NCBI RefSeq assembly: GCF_004331675.1
Contig: NZ_SJSN01000001.1
Coordinates: 434,001 to 498,000 of the forward strand
From: Pedobacter frigidisoli
GTDB lineage: Bacteria > Bacteroidota > Bacteroidia > Sphingobacteriales > Sphingobacteriaceae
Direction: 5' to 3'
Length of the DNA: 64,000 nucleotides
The notes under the pieces were generated by a model. It saw only the letters and a program-made list of their open reading frames with translations, was not told where the DNA came from and searched no databases. The stretch's first letter is position 1, and the number at the start of each line of letters is the position of its first letter. The position numbers and the translations under genes are program-made. Below, piece by piece: positions 34,295 through 42,213 of this stretch.

Positions 34295-34580
34295 TATTTG
34301 GAAAGCAATAGCAGTAGTTGATAGGAAAAATTTGTTCCCGCCCCCGCTTCTGCTCCCGAAAAAAAATCGGGGAGCATCTCGCTTTGGTCGGGTTTAGGTG
34401 GCTTATGTAGTAGCACTATTTTGCGTTTATAAACCCAATTGGAGCGGCAGCCGCCGATTTAAGCATCTGTATTTGTTTTTCTAGGTATGCTTGCATGTTG
34501 CACAGATTTCTTCGGCGCTACAGCGGAAAGTGGGACTGCTGTTTCCAATGAAAAACCTCCGTTAATTTTCAAAGCATTTC
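34295..34580. repeat. Gene-free region with several hairpins
   Basis: Between the kinase and the riboswitch lie ~290 bp with no frame of note. It contains GCTCCCGA...TCGGGGAGC (~34352-34375), and ACAGC/GCTGT plus GGAAA/TTTCC pairs near 34519-34547. Similar G+C-richer segments appear at 39160-39260 and 57533-57632. They look like dispersed intergenic elements, not genes. Confidence 0.5.
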
Positions 34581-34603
34581 ATTTAAAAGATCAATCATTA
34601 AAC

Positions 34604-34639
34604 TTTTGTATTGTATTGATAAATTATTTTCTACATTTG
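34604..34639 (+). promoter_or_regulatory. Promoter of the thiamine operon
   Basis: A perfect -7 box TACATTTG lies at 34632-34639. Candidate -33 elements are TTTG at 34605-34608 (23-bp spacer) or TTG at 34611-34613 (18-bp spacer). Start would be near 34646, at the 5' end of the riboswitch. Confidence 0.7.
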
Positions 34640-34648
34640 CCCCATCAT

Positions 34649-34862
34649 TAGGGGTGCCTTGTTTGTTATAAACACAAAAACGGGCTGAGATCATACCCAT
34701 TGACTTTTTGATAACCAAATCAAAATAAACAATTTCCAAACGTTTGAAAATTGAATTTTGATTATTGGAATTTTAAGGTCATACACCTGATCCGGGTAAT
34801 GCCGGCGTAGGGATTGGAGTTATGGAAGTTTAACTGAAATCGGGAGTACCCCTATTTCCGAT
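34649..34862 (+). promoter_or_regulatory. TPP (THI-element) riboswitch
   Basis: The conserved aptamer segments are all present in order: GGGGTGCC (34651-34658), GGGCTGAGATCATACCC (34682-34698), ACCTGATCCGGGTAATGCC (34785-34803) and GGCGTAGGGA (34804-34813). P3 carries a long A/T-rich extension (~34700-34780). Thiamine pyrophosphate binding would lower expression of the uptake receptor. Downstream, ACCCCTA (34848-34854) is a perfect complement of TAGGGGT (34649-34655) at the aptamer's 5' end, and ATCGG/CCGAT (34839-34843 with 34858-34862) forms a rival stem, giving a plausible switch next to the start codon. Confidence 0.95.
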
Positions 34863-34885
34863 GGGTTTAACTAAAAACAAAAACA

Positions 34886-37267
34886 TTGAAAAATTTACTT
34901 TTTGCAGCGCTTGTTGCAATGTTGCCTTTCCTTGCATTGGCACAAAATTCGGTTACGGGAAAAGTAACGGATAACAACCTGAATGCGTTGCCTGGCGCAA
35001 CCATCAAAATTAAGGGACAAAGAACTGCTGTGGTTAGCGATGCTAATGGAGATTACACCTTAGGTAATTTAGCCAATGGTAATTATTACGTTTCGGTAAG
35101 TTACGTAGGTTACAAAACCCAAGACAAATCTTTGGTGCTTACCGGAAATGCAACCTTAAATTTTGCCCTGACTCAACAAAATTTCTTGGCAGATGAAGTG
35201 GTGGTTAGCGCAACTCGTGCTTCTAAAAATTCGGCTACAACTTTTCGCAACCTCGATAAAGCGGAACTGGCCAAGAACAACCTCGGACAAGATTTGCCCT
35301 ACTTATTAAATCAAACGCCATCAATCGTGGTAAGTTCTGATGCGGGTGCAGGCGTTGGTTATACAGGCATGCGCATTCGTGGTAGTGATGCAACGCGTAT
35401 TAATGTAACCTTAAATGGCATTCCGCTAAATGACGCAGAAAGCCAAGGAAGTTTCTTTATCAATTTGCCAGACTTAGCTTCTTCGGTTGATAATATTCAA
35501 ATCCAACGTGGTGTGGGTACTTCTACAAATGGCGCTGGTGCTTTCGGCGGAAGTCTAAACATTCAAACCACCACCCGTCGAGATTCTGCTTATGCCGAAC
35601 TCAAGAATACTTACGGTTCTTACAATACTTGGAAAAATACGGTTAGTGTAGGTTCTGGCTTAATTACCAATAAGTTTACTTTCGATGGTCGTTTATCGAG
35701 GATTAAATCTGATGGCTACGTAGATCGTGCCTCGTCAAATTTAAAATCGTTCTTTGTTTCGGGTGCGTATTATGGGAAAAAAGATATTCTTCGTGCCAAC
35801 GTTTTCAGCGGAACGGAAAAAACCTATCAGGCTTGGAATGGAATTGATGAGGAAACTTTAAAAACAGATCGTACCCACAACGATTTTACTTATGATAATC
35901 AGACAGATAATTATCAGCAAGATCACTATCAGTTATTTTATACTCGAAACATTACCAATCAGTTAGTAGCAAATGCCGCTTTGCATTATACTTATGGCAG
36001 AGGCTATTACGAAGAATTTAAAGACGATCAAAGCTTGGCGAAATATGGTATTCCCGCGGTTGTGATTGGTGGCGTAACTCAAAATACTTCAGATCTTGTC
36101 CGCAGACTTTGGTTGGATAATGATTTTTATGGCGTTACTTATTCCTTAAACTACACACCCAGCAATAAACTAAACTTTGTTTTAGGCGGAGCTTACAATG
36201 AATACAAGGGCAAACATTTCGACGAAGTGGTTTGGGCACAGTTTGCCAATTACGATGGAAGTGGATCTATCCGTCATAGATATGATGATAACGATGCTTT
36301 TAAAACGGACTTCAATATTTTCGGTAGGGCAAATTATCAGGTAGATCAATTTAACTTTTTTGCCGATTTACAATACAGAAGAGTTTATTATTCTTATTTC
36401 GGTATCGACCCGAACGGAACACCTGCGCAGCAAAATGCGACCTTAAATTTCTTTAATCCGAAAGCGGGCATAACTTATAATATCAATGAAAAAAGTAATG
36501 TTTACGCATCAATTGCCGTAGGAAATAAGGAACCAAACAGAAATGACTTTACTGATTCGGATATTAACAGCAGACCAAAACCAGAAAACTTAAAAGATAT
36601 TGAGGCTGGATACCGCACTCAATTTTCTAACTTATCTTTTGGTGTAAATGGTTTTGCCATATTTTATAGAGATCAGCTTATTAATACCGGAAAGCTGAAT
36701 GATGTAGGTGGACAAACGCGACAAAACGTTCCCGATAGTTACCGAGCAGGCATTGAGTTTGATGGAAAATGGCAAATTTTGAAACAACTTTCATGGGCTG
36801 CAACAGCAACTTTGAGTAGAAATAAAATCAAGAATTTCGAGGAATATATTTACGATGAAGATCCTGCAGCTTTTACCGCTACGGTGGTGAATAACTACAA
36901 AAACACAACGATTGCATTTTCACCATCAATCATTGCATCGAGCGAAATTAATTACAATGTTCTACCCAATGCAAGTATTGCCTTACTCAGTAAATATGTG
37001 GGTAAACAGTATTTGGACAATACTTCAGCCGATAGCCGTACACTTTCTAGCTTCTTTGTTAACGATATTCGTTTGGCTTACAACACACCTTTAGCAGGAA
37101 TAAAAAATGTTGGTTTGAGCTTACTTATCAATAATGTTTTCAGCAAACTTTACGAAAGCAACGGCGGTACTTATCCTTATCTATATGGTGGAAATTTAGA
37201 TCGATTTAATTACTATTACCCACAAGCTACCAGAAACTTTTTGTTAAGTTTAAATGTGAAATTTTAA
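34886..37267 (+). CDS. TonB-dependent receptor, probable thiamine or precursor importer
   Basis: This 793-residue outer-membrane receptor has a signal peptide (residues 1-19, ALAQ), a carboxypeptidase-like domain (~22-105, GKVTDNNLNALPGATIKIKG), a plug (~110-225, IRGSDATRINVTLNGIPLNDAES) and a 22-strand-type barrel with a C-terminal strand ending in FLLSLNVKF. The start is TTG 34886: no in-frame ATG or GTG lies between the riboswitch and the signal peptide, while TTG-AAA-AAT gives a normal signal sequence. The TPP riboswitch directly upstream identifies the substrate class. Downstream genes at 37394, 38071 and 38631 are probably in the same operon. Confidence 0.92.
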   Translation: MKNLLFAALVAMLPFLALAQNSVTGKVTDNNLNALPGATIKIKGQRTAVVSDANGDYTLGNLANGNYYVSVSYVGYKTQDKSLVLTGNATLNFALTQQNFLADEVVVSATRASKNSATTFRNLDKAELAKNNLGQDLPYLLNQTPSIVVSSDAGAGVGYTGMRIRGSDATRINVTLNGIPLNDAESQGSFFINLPDLASSVDNIQIQRGVGTSTNGAGAFGGSLNIQTTTRRDSAYAELKNTYGSYNTWKNTVSVGSGLITNKFTFDGRLSRIKSDGYVDRASSNLKSFFVSGAYYGKKDILRANVFSGTEKTYQAWNGIDEETLKTDRTHNDFTYDNQTDNYQQDHYQLFYTRNITNQLVANAALHYTYGRGYYEEFKDDQSLAKYGIPAVVIGGVTQNTSDLVRRLWLDNDFYGVTYSLNYTPSNKLNFVLGGAYNEYKGKHFDEVVWAQFANYDGSGSIRHRYDDNDAFKTDFNIFGRANYQVDQFNFFADLQYRRVYYSYFGIDPNGTPAQQNATLNFFNPKAGITYNINEKSNVYASIAVGNKEPNRNDFTDSDINSRPKPENLKDIEAGYRTQFSNLSFGVNGFAIFYRDQLINTGKLNDVGGQTRQNVPDSYRAGIEFDGKWQILKQLSWAATATLSRNKIKNFEEYIYDEDPAAFTATVVNNYKNTTIAFSPSIIASSEINYNVLPNASIALLSKYVGKQYLDNTSADSRTLSSFFVNDIRLAYNTPLAGIKNVGLSLLINNVFSKLYESNGGTYPYLYGGNLDRFNYYYPQATRNFLLSLNVKF

Positions 37268-37296
37268 AAAGAGCAAAGAATAAAGTTTAGTACTTT

Positions 37297-37379
37297 CGTC
37301 ATTGCGAGGCACGAAGCAATCTTAATGCGGTTGAAATAAAACCCATAGTAGTAAGATTGCTTCGTGCCTCGCAATGACG
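37297..37379. repeat. 28-bp perfect inverted repeat inside the thiamine operon
   Basis: Arms at 37297-37324 (starts CGTCATTGCGAGGCACGAAG) and 37352-37379 are exact 28-bp complements around a 27-nt loop. It lies between the receptor stop and the ThiE start, only 14 bp before the latter. This element type is widespread between genes in Bacteroidota, to my knowledge. In RNA it forms a very stable hairpin that could reduce or stabilise downstream expression. Confidence 0.9.
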
Positions 37380-37393
37380 ATTTTTATATAATC

Positions 37394-38026
37394 ATGAAAT
37401 ACATCGAAAAACTTCAATACATCACACACGATATCCCGCACTTAACTCATATTGAGCAAGCACAACTTGCCTGCGAAGCTGGCGCAAAGTGGATTCAATA
37501 CCGCTGTTTAAGCAAAGCTGATGATGAACTTTTGAAAGATATAAATGCCATTGCCGAAATTTGCGACGACTGGGGAACCACATTAATCGTTACCGATCAT
37601 ATTCATTTAAACGGAAAGGCAGATATTCAAGGATTTCATATTGAGGATATGAACGCTGATTTTATTGCCTTAAGGAAATTTGTTGGTGATGATATTACCT
37701 TAGGTGGATCTGCAAACACAGTTGAAGATTTAATTAGATTGGCAAATGAGGGCGTAGACTACGCTGGCTTTGGGCCTTTTGCCATTACCGAAACAAAACC
37801 AAATAGCTATTCTCTATTAAGTTTGCAAGCATATATAGATGCCGCGAATAAACTTGATCAGCTGAAAATAACATTGCCCGTTCTTGCGGTTGGTGGAATA
37901 AAAATCTACGATGTTGAGGCAATAATGCAAACACGAATTTTTGGTATCGCCGTTTCTGGCGCCATTAATTTTGCTGATGATTTTATTGAGGCTTATCAAG
38001 ATTTTTATGAGGCGGTTAAACTTTAA
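37394..38026 (+). CDS. thiE: Divergent thiamine-phosphate synthase (ThiE-like)
   Basis: This ~210-residue TIM-barrel protein is of the ThiE/TenI family. ThiE joins hydroxymethylpyrimidine diphosphate and thiazole phosphate to form thiamine phosphate. Retained are the barrel pattern, WIQYRCLSK (position of the usual QLREK), ITLGGSANTVED, DYAGFGPFAITETKPN (phosphate-binding TxTK) and LPVLAVGGI. The canonical GVHLGQED motif is replaced by GFHIEDMN, so activity may differ. I prefer ATG 37394; an upstream GTG in frame lies inside the inverted repeat. The TPP-controlled operon supports a thiamine role, but no thiC, thiG or thiH is nearby, which points to salvage. Confidence 0.8.
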   Translation: MKYIEKLQYITHDIPHLTHIEQAQLACEAGAKWIQYRCLSKADDELLKDINAIAEICDDWGTTLIVTDHIHLNGKADIQGFHIEDMNADFIALRKFVGDDITLGGSANTVEDLIRLANEGVDYAGFGPFAITETKPNSYSLLSLQAYIDAANKLDQLKITLPVLAVGGIKIYDVEAIMQTRIFGIAVSGAINFADDFIEAYQDFYEAVKL

Positions 38027-38070
38027 TCTTGCTAATTGATTCTCGATACTTTAATTTCTATCTTCGCAAT

Positions 38071-38634
38071 ATGTCATCACATCACATTGTAAAAGAAAAA
38101 CAAGAGCCTGCTTTATATATCGACGAGCTTGGTAATTTTAACGAAGAACTTTTAGGTCAGCTTTTAGAGTGGAGCCCAACGCTTTTGGTTAATGCGGAAA
38201 ACTATGACAAAATATTTTCTCTTGGCTTAAAGGTTGATGTTTTGGTCAATGGAAATAATCAGGAAACCCAAGAAGACACCAAAGTTATTCAAGGCCCGGT
38301 TGATGCCTTAATGGTTGCGATAAATTATTTATATGAGGAAAAGTATCCTGCTGTAAACGTAATTACCAATAAATTCGATTTAGAAAGATTCGCAGGTTTT
38401 AGCGATAAAATTAATTTGGTTGTGTTTACTTCGAAGGCAAAATATTACACCATAAAATCTGGCTTTTCTGTATGGAAACCCGCAGGAAGTGAGTTTAATA
38501 TTATGGGGAATTCTTATTTGGAAGTAACGAATTTAATGCAGGATGATGATGAGATTTACAGGGTTGTAAACGATGGTTTTGTAGAATTTACTTTTGCTGG
38601 ACAACCAATTTTTATCGCCGAGCCATTATTATGA
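38071..38634 (+). CDS. Thiamine pyrophosphokinase-like protein lacking the usual active-site motif
   Basis: This ~187-residue cytoplasmic protein follows ThiE by 44 bp. The pattern of an N-terminal alpha/beta domain (LLGQLLEWSPTLLVNAENYDKIFSLGLKVDVLV) and a beta-rich C-terminal domain ending FTFAGQPIFIAEPLL resembles thiamine pyrophosphokinases of Bacteroidota. The canonical GDxDS magnesium site is not seen; its place holds VNGNNQET. So it may be inactive, use other residues, or bind thiamine in a regulatory way. The name rests on context and overall pattern and is tentative. Start ATG 38071 is chosen over an upstream GTG/TTG-type extension. Confidence 0.5.
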   Translation: MSSHHIVKEKQEPALYIDELGNFNEELLGQLLEWSPTLLVNAENYDKIFSLGLKVDVLVNGNNQETQEDTKVIQGPVDALMVAINYLYEEKYPAVNVITNKFDLERFAGFSDKINLVVFTSKAKYYTIKSGFSVWKPAGSEFNIMGNSYLEVTNLMQDDDEIYRVVNDGFVEFTFAGQPIFIAEPLL

Positions 38635-39125
38635 TTACACTTAAGAAAGCCAAAGAGCAAGACATAGAAATGATTAGAGAAATAGCTGCGGCAACTTGGC
38701 CAAGTGCTTATCTCGATATTATCGGGCAAAATCAGATTGATTACATGCTCGATAAAATGTACAATAAAGGTGAGTTGCTTAAACAATTTATGGAAGGGCA
38801 CATCTTCTTAATTGCTGAAGAAGGAACGCAGGAATATGGCTTTGCTGGTTATTCCATTATAGATCACGAAGCACGTATTTATAAACTCCATAAGCTGTAC
38901 GTTTTGCCCACCGCCCATGGAAAAGGTGTTGGGAAGCTCTTAATCAATGAAGTTTTCAATCAAGTTAAAGCCGCCGGTGGTTCTGCTTTACAACTCAATG
39001 TAAATAAAAGTAATAAGGCCAAAGATTTTTACTCAAAAGCAGGCTTTACATTAAAAGAATCGGTAAAGTTAGATATTGGCGGAGGTTATTTTATGGATGA
39101 TTATGTAATGGAATACCAATTTTAA
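38631..39125 (+). CDS. GNAT family N-acetyltransferase
   Basis: This 164-residue acetyltransferase has the acetyl-CoA pyrophosphate loop in LPTAHGKGVGKLLINEVF (Q/RxxGxG/A region, ~93-110) and motif B around LQLNVNKSNKAKDFYSKAGF. It starts inside the stop of the upstream gene (ATGA overlap, 38631-38634), so translation is coupled and it belongs to the thiamine operon. The substrate is unknown: a polyamine, amino acid or small amine. The link to thiamine is positional only. A hairpin 75 bp downstream may end the operon. Confidence 0.9.
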   Translation: MITLKKAKEQDIEMIREIAAATWPSAYLDIIGQNQIDYMLDKMYNKGELLKQFMEGHIFLIAEEGTQEYGFAGYSIIDHEARIYKLHKLYVLPTAHGKGVGKLLINEVFNQVKAAGGSALQLNVNKSNKAKDFYSKAGFTLKESVKLDIGGGYFMDDYVMEYQF

Positions 39126-39159
39126 TTATCGATTATAAGAAAATACCGCTGAAGTATAT

Positions 39160-39260
39160 TTATTACAGCATTTTGCGTTAGGGATTGCAGTGGAAATCCT
39201 TTTTTGAGGCTTTTTCTGCCTCAAAAAAGATTGCAACGGAAAGCCCGACCCTTGTGGTAA
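39160..39260. repeat. Intergenic hairpin element after the thiamine operon
   Basis: A perfect 11-bp stem, TTTTTTGAGGC (39200-39210) and GCCTCAAAAAA (39218-39228), has a 7-nt loop. It is set between two related phrases, GATTGCAGTGGAAATCC (39184-39199) and GATTGCAACGGAAAGCC (39229-39245), so it looks inserted into or built from a duplicated short element. It follows the acetyltransferase stop by 75 bp and could terminate it. Confidence 0.65.
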
Positions 39261-39336
39261 CGCCCAAATTTTTAAAATATAAATGCAGTTAATTTTAGAA
39301 TTAAAGCGGAAAATGCTTTTGTTTTATAATGCAGCT

Positions 39337-41778
39337 TTAATTCTTCATTCTACCTTGCTCAGATTCTGTACCAGTTGCACGGCGACGGGCAGGCTTAATT
39401 TCATTCTTACCAAAGCGATAAGTAAAACTTATTCTACCAATCTGGCTTTCGTTTTTTTGGTGAACGTAATAGCTCAAACCTGGGTAAGCACTCGATAAAT
39501 TATTTTCAGACATGTTAAAAACATCTGATAATGCAAGCTTTAAACTTGCTTTTTTATTGAATAACGATTTGCTTAAACCCGCATCAATATAATAACGAGC
39601 CTTCAAACTTAAGGTTCCATAATCTAAAGGCGATTCGTAGCTTCCGCTTAATTCTCCAGTAAAGCCACTTACAATGGTAAAGGTTTGTTGAGATTTAAAC
39701 TGGAAAGATGTTTTTCCAGTTTTCAAAGGGCTTCCCGCTAAGTCAGGTGCTTCAAAACTTAAGTAAAAAACGTTTAAATTATTATTGGTTTGCCACCATT
39801 TAGTAATCTGAACGGGTATGTTTAAATTGGCGTTGTAACTGATGTTTTTGGCGATATTTGCGTTGGTTTGGTACAATGCCTTTTGAGCTTCATCGGGTAA
39901 AAGCACTTCAGTAATTACATCATTAACCCTACTGTAACCTAATGAAAGCATATATTTTTGCATAAAAGTATAGCTAACCTCAAAATTATGCGTGTATTGT
40001 GGATTCAAAAACGGGTTACCTTTGTTATAAGTGTACTGATCCAGATAGTACACAAATGGATTCAATGCATCGTAACTTGGGCGATCGATTCTTCTACTGT
40101 ACGAGAAACCTAACTGATTGTTTTTAGACAAGTTTTGTTGAACAAATAGGGTGGGGAAAAAATCCCAATAACTTCTTTCAACCACGGTATTGGTGGTAAT
40201 TAAATTTCCTTTCGAGTTGGTTTGTTCTATCCTTAAACCAAGCTGAATGCTGGTGTTTTTAAACTGTTTATTAAGGTTAGAATAAATTGCATTTACGTTT
40301 TCATCATAAACGAATTGATTGCTGCGGCGTAAATCATTTTGCCAATTATTGTTTATAAATTCCTCAGCCTGCAAATCGTTATCAGTTTTTACCCAACTGC
40401 TCTTTACCCCAGCTTCTAACTTAACGGTTTTGCTTAACGAAACATTATAATCTACCTTAAAAGCCTTTATATCGATTTTCGATGGTGTATTATTTCTAAT
40501 GTAGTTAATTGGGCGAATCCTATTTCCGTTGGCGAATAGATAATCATTTTCGTAATCTGAACCATCATTACCGTTATATTTAGAATAATCTAAATCGGCA
40601 GAAAGCTCTGAACCAGCGGTATCTAATACCGATTTGTAATTCACATTGTAAGCAATGTTATTGTATTTTGTAGTTTGTAAACTGTTAGATATTAAAGAAG
40701 AATCTACTTTTTGAAATGATGGGCCAATCAAGGTATTTGTTGCTGCAGCCTCAGTTCCACGATTAAAATAACCATTTACAAGCACGCCGATAGTATTTTT
40801 CTTATCGATAAAATAATCCAATCCCGCCTTAAAATTATTATTGTTTTGTTTTCTAACGCTTACACCAGCTTGCATAAAATAAGTATCTGGAGCTCCGTTC
40901 GAGATACGATCGATGGTTATTAAGTTCTCACGCTTGGTTTTTCCATAATTGTAATTGCCAAAAAAGTTTAATTTCTGTGTTCGGTGGTTTAAGTTTAACC
41001 CTGCGTTTCCACGAAAATTCTTACCATAGCCAGCAGTTGCATTTGCACTACCGTTTGTTCCACCATTTTTACTTTTCTTGGTTTTAATATTGATGATTCC
41101 CGAATTTCCAGAAGCATCGTATTTGGATGATGGATTGGAAATTAACTCTATGGTTTCTATTTCCGAACTTTGCATATTCCGAAGAAGATTGGCTACATCG
41201 GCGCTGCTCATGTAGGTTTGCTTTCCATCTAACTGAATTAAAACACCTTGTTTACCCAACATCGAAATCTTATCATTTTGATCTACCGAAACACCAGGTG
41301 CTTTCTGCAAAAGTTCCAATGCTGTGGATCCAACAGCGATAGAACTATTAGAAACATTCATCACCACCTTGTCCATTTTACGCTCAATTAATGGCTTGGT
41401 TACTGCAACGCTCACTTCTTTTAACGTTTGTGTGTTGGTACTTAGTTGAGCTGTTTCAAAATCTATTTTTTGATTAGCATCGCTAATGGATAAAACCTTA
41501 CTTTTGATGGTTTTATAACCCATATTACTGGCTTTATAAAAATACTCACCCTTGGTAGAAATAGCAAAACCAAACATTCCAGATTGATCTGTAAATGCAG
41601 TTTTAACTACACTAGAATCCGAAGCTTTTAAAAGTACAACAGTTACATAATCTGCCGGTTGTTTATTTTCATCTAAAATGATTCCAGTGATGTTTGCTTT
41701 CGGAGCAGTTTGGGCAAAGGCATTAAAAGCTGTAAAAATTGATGCAATAATTAGTGATAATTTGTATAAAGTTTTCAT
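39337..41778 (-). CDS. Outer-membrane beta-barrel protein (OMP_b-brl_3 type, TonB-receptor-like)
   Basis: This 813-residue exported protein has a signal peptide (to ~22, NAFAQ), a carboxypeptidase-regulatory-like domain (~28-110, ITGIILDENKQPADYVTVVLL) and a plug-like region (~125-235, including LLRNMQSSEIETIELISNPSSKYDASGNSG split by loops). A large beta-barrel ends near RISFTYRFGKNE. A basic tail RRRATGTESEQ follows. These proteins resemble TonB-dependent receptors but often lack a defined substrate. No SusD partner is adjacent. It is convergent with the thiamine operon, with the hairpin element between. Confidence 0.88.
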   Translation of the reverse strand: MKTLYKLSLIIASIFTAFNAFAQTAPKANITGIILDENKQPADYVTVVLLKASDSSVVKTAFTDQSGMFGFAISTKGEYFYKASNMGYKTIKSKVLSISDANQKIDFETAQLSTNTQTLKEVSVAVTKPLIERKMDKVVMNVSNSSIAVGSTALELLQKAPGVSVDQNDKISMLGKQGVLIQLDGKQTYMSSADVANLLRNMQSSEIETIELISNPSSKYDASGNSGIINIKTKKSKNGGTNGSANATAGYGKNFRGNAGLNLNHRTQKLNFFGNYNYGKTKRENLITIDRISNGAPDTYFMQAGVSVRKQNNNNFKAGLDYFIDKKNTIGVLVNGYFNRGTEAAATNTLIGPSFQKVDSSLISNSLQTTKYNNIAYNVNYKSVLDTAGSELSADLDYSKYNGNDGSDYENDYLFANGNRIRPINYIRNNTPSKIDIKAFKVDYNVSLSKTVKLEAGVKSSWVKTDNDLQAEEFINNNWQNDLRRSNQFVYDENVNAIYSNLNKQFKNTSIQLGLRIEQTNSKGNLITTNTVVERSYWDFFPTLFVQQNLSKNNQLGFSYSRRIDRPSYDALNPFVYYLDQYTYNKGNPFLNPQYTHNFEVSYTFMQKYMLSLGYSRVNDVITEVLLPDEAQKALYQTNANIAKNISYNANLNIPVQITKWWQTNNNLNVFYLSFEAPDLAGSPLKTGKTSFQFKSQQTFTIVSGFTGELSGSYESPLDYGTLSLKARYYIDAGLSKSLFNKKASLKLALSDVFNMSENNLSSAYPGLSYYVHQKNESQIGRISFTYRFGKNEIKPARRRATGTESEQGRMKN

Positions 41779-42213
41779 GGGTCTTATCTTTTAAATTTTA
41801 AAAATTGGGCAAAAAGATTTCCATAACACGCTTGCGAGTGCTTTCGCATTTTTATGCGCTATGTTTTTAAAGCTTAGCTCGGAACGAAAGGTTCCTGTTG
41901 TTTAGTTATAAATAAGACGACCGTTTTTCTGAAAGGTTACAGAAAGAAATAAAAAAATCAGAATGACATATTTCGACCGATCGAATCTTTTCTATTTTTA
42001 GAAAGTGAAGGCAAGTAAATCTTGGCAAATTAAGCCCTGCCATCTGCTCCAATCTTTTAAAAGCAACGGTTTGAAAATCAATGAATGCAAGACTAATTTT
42101 AAAAGGATTTCCGCTACTGTCAGGCTTATTTAACGAAGTAATTGCATAAAAAAACCGCAGATTTGCAGTGGAAAAATCTGCGAATCTGCGTCCCATTTAT
42201 TTAAGATGAATTG
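41779..42213. other. Intergenic region with a small hairpin and a CGCAGATT inverted repeat
   Basis: No convincing gene: a 96-codon minus-strand frame runs through the repeat and shows no family features. Structures are GGAAC-GAAAG-GTTCC (41880-41894) and the inverted repeat CGCAGATTTGCAG (42156-42168) with CTGCGAATCTGCG (42178-42190), with one G.T pair. The latter is 24 bp past the M49-like gene's stop and belongs to the family seen at 501-551. It may act as that gene's terminator. Confidence 0.55.

Noticed and set aside
41906..42196. 96-codon minus-strand frame between the beta-barrel and M49-like genes
   Set aside because: Its start lies in the CGCAGATT inverted repeat and the product shows no family or signal features.
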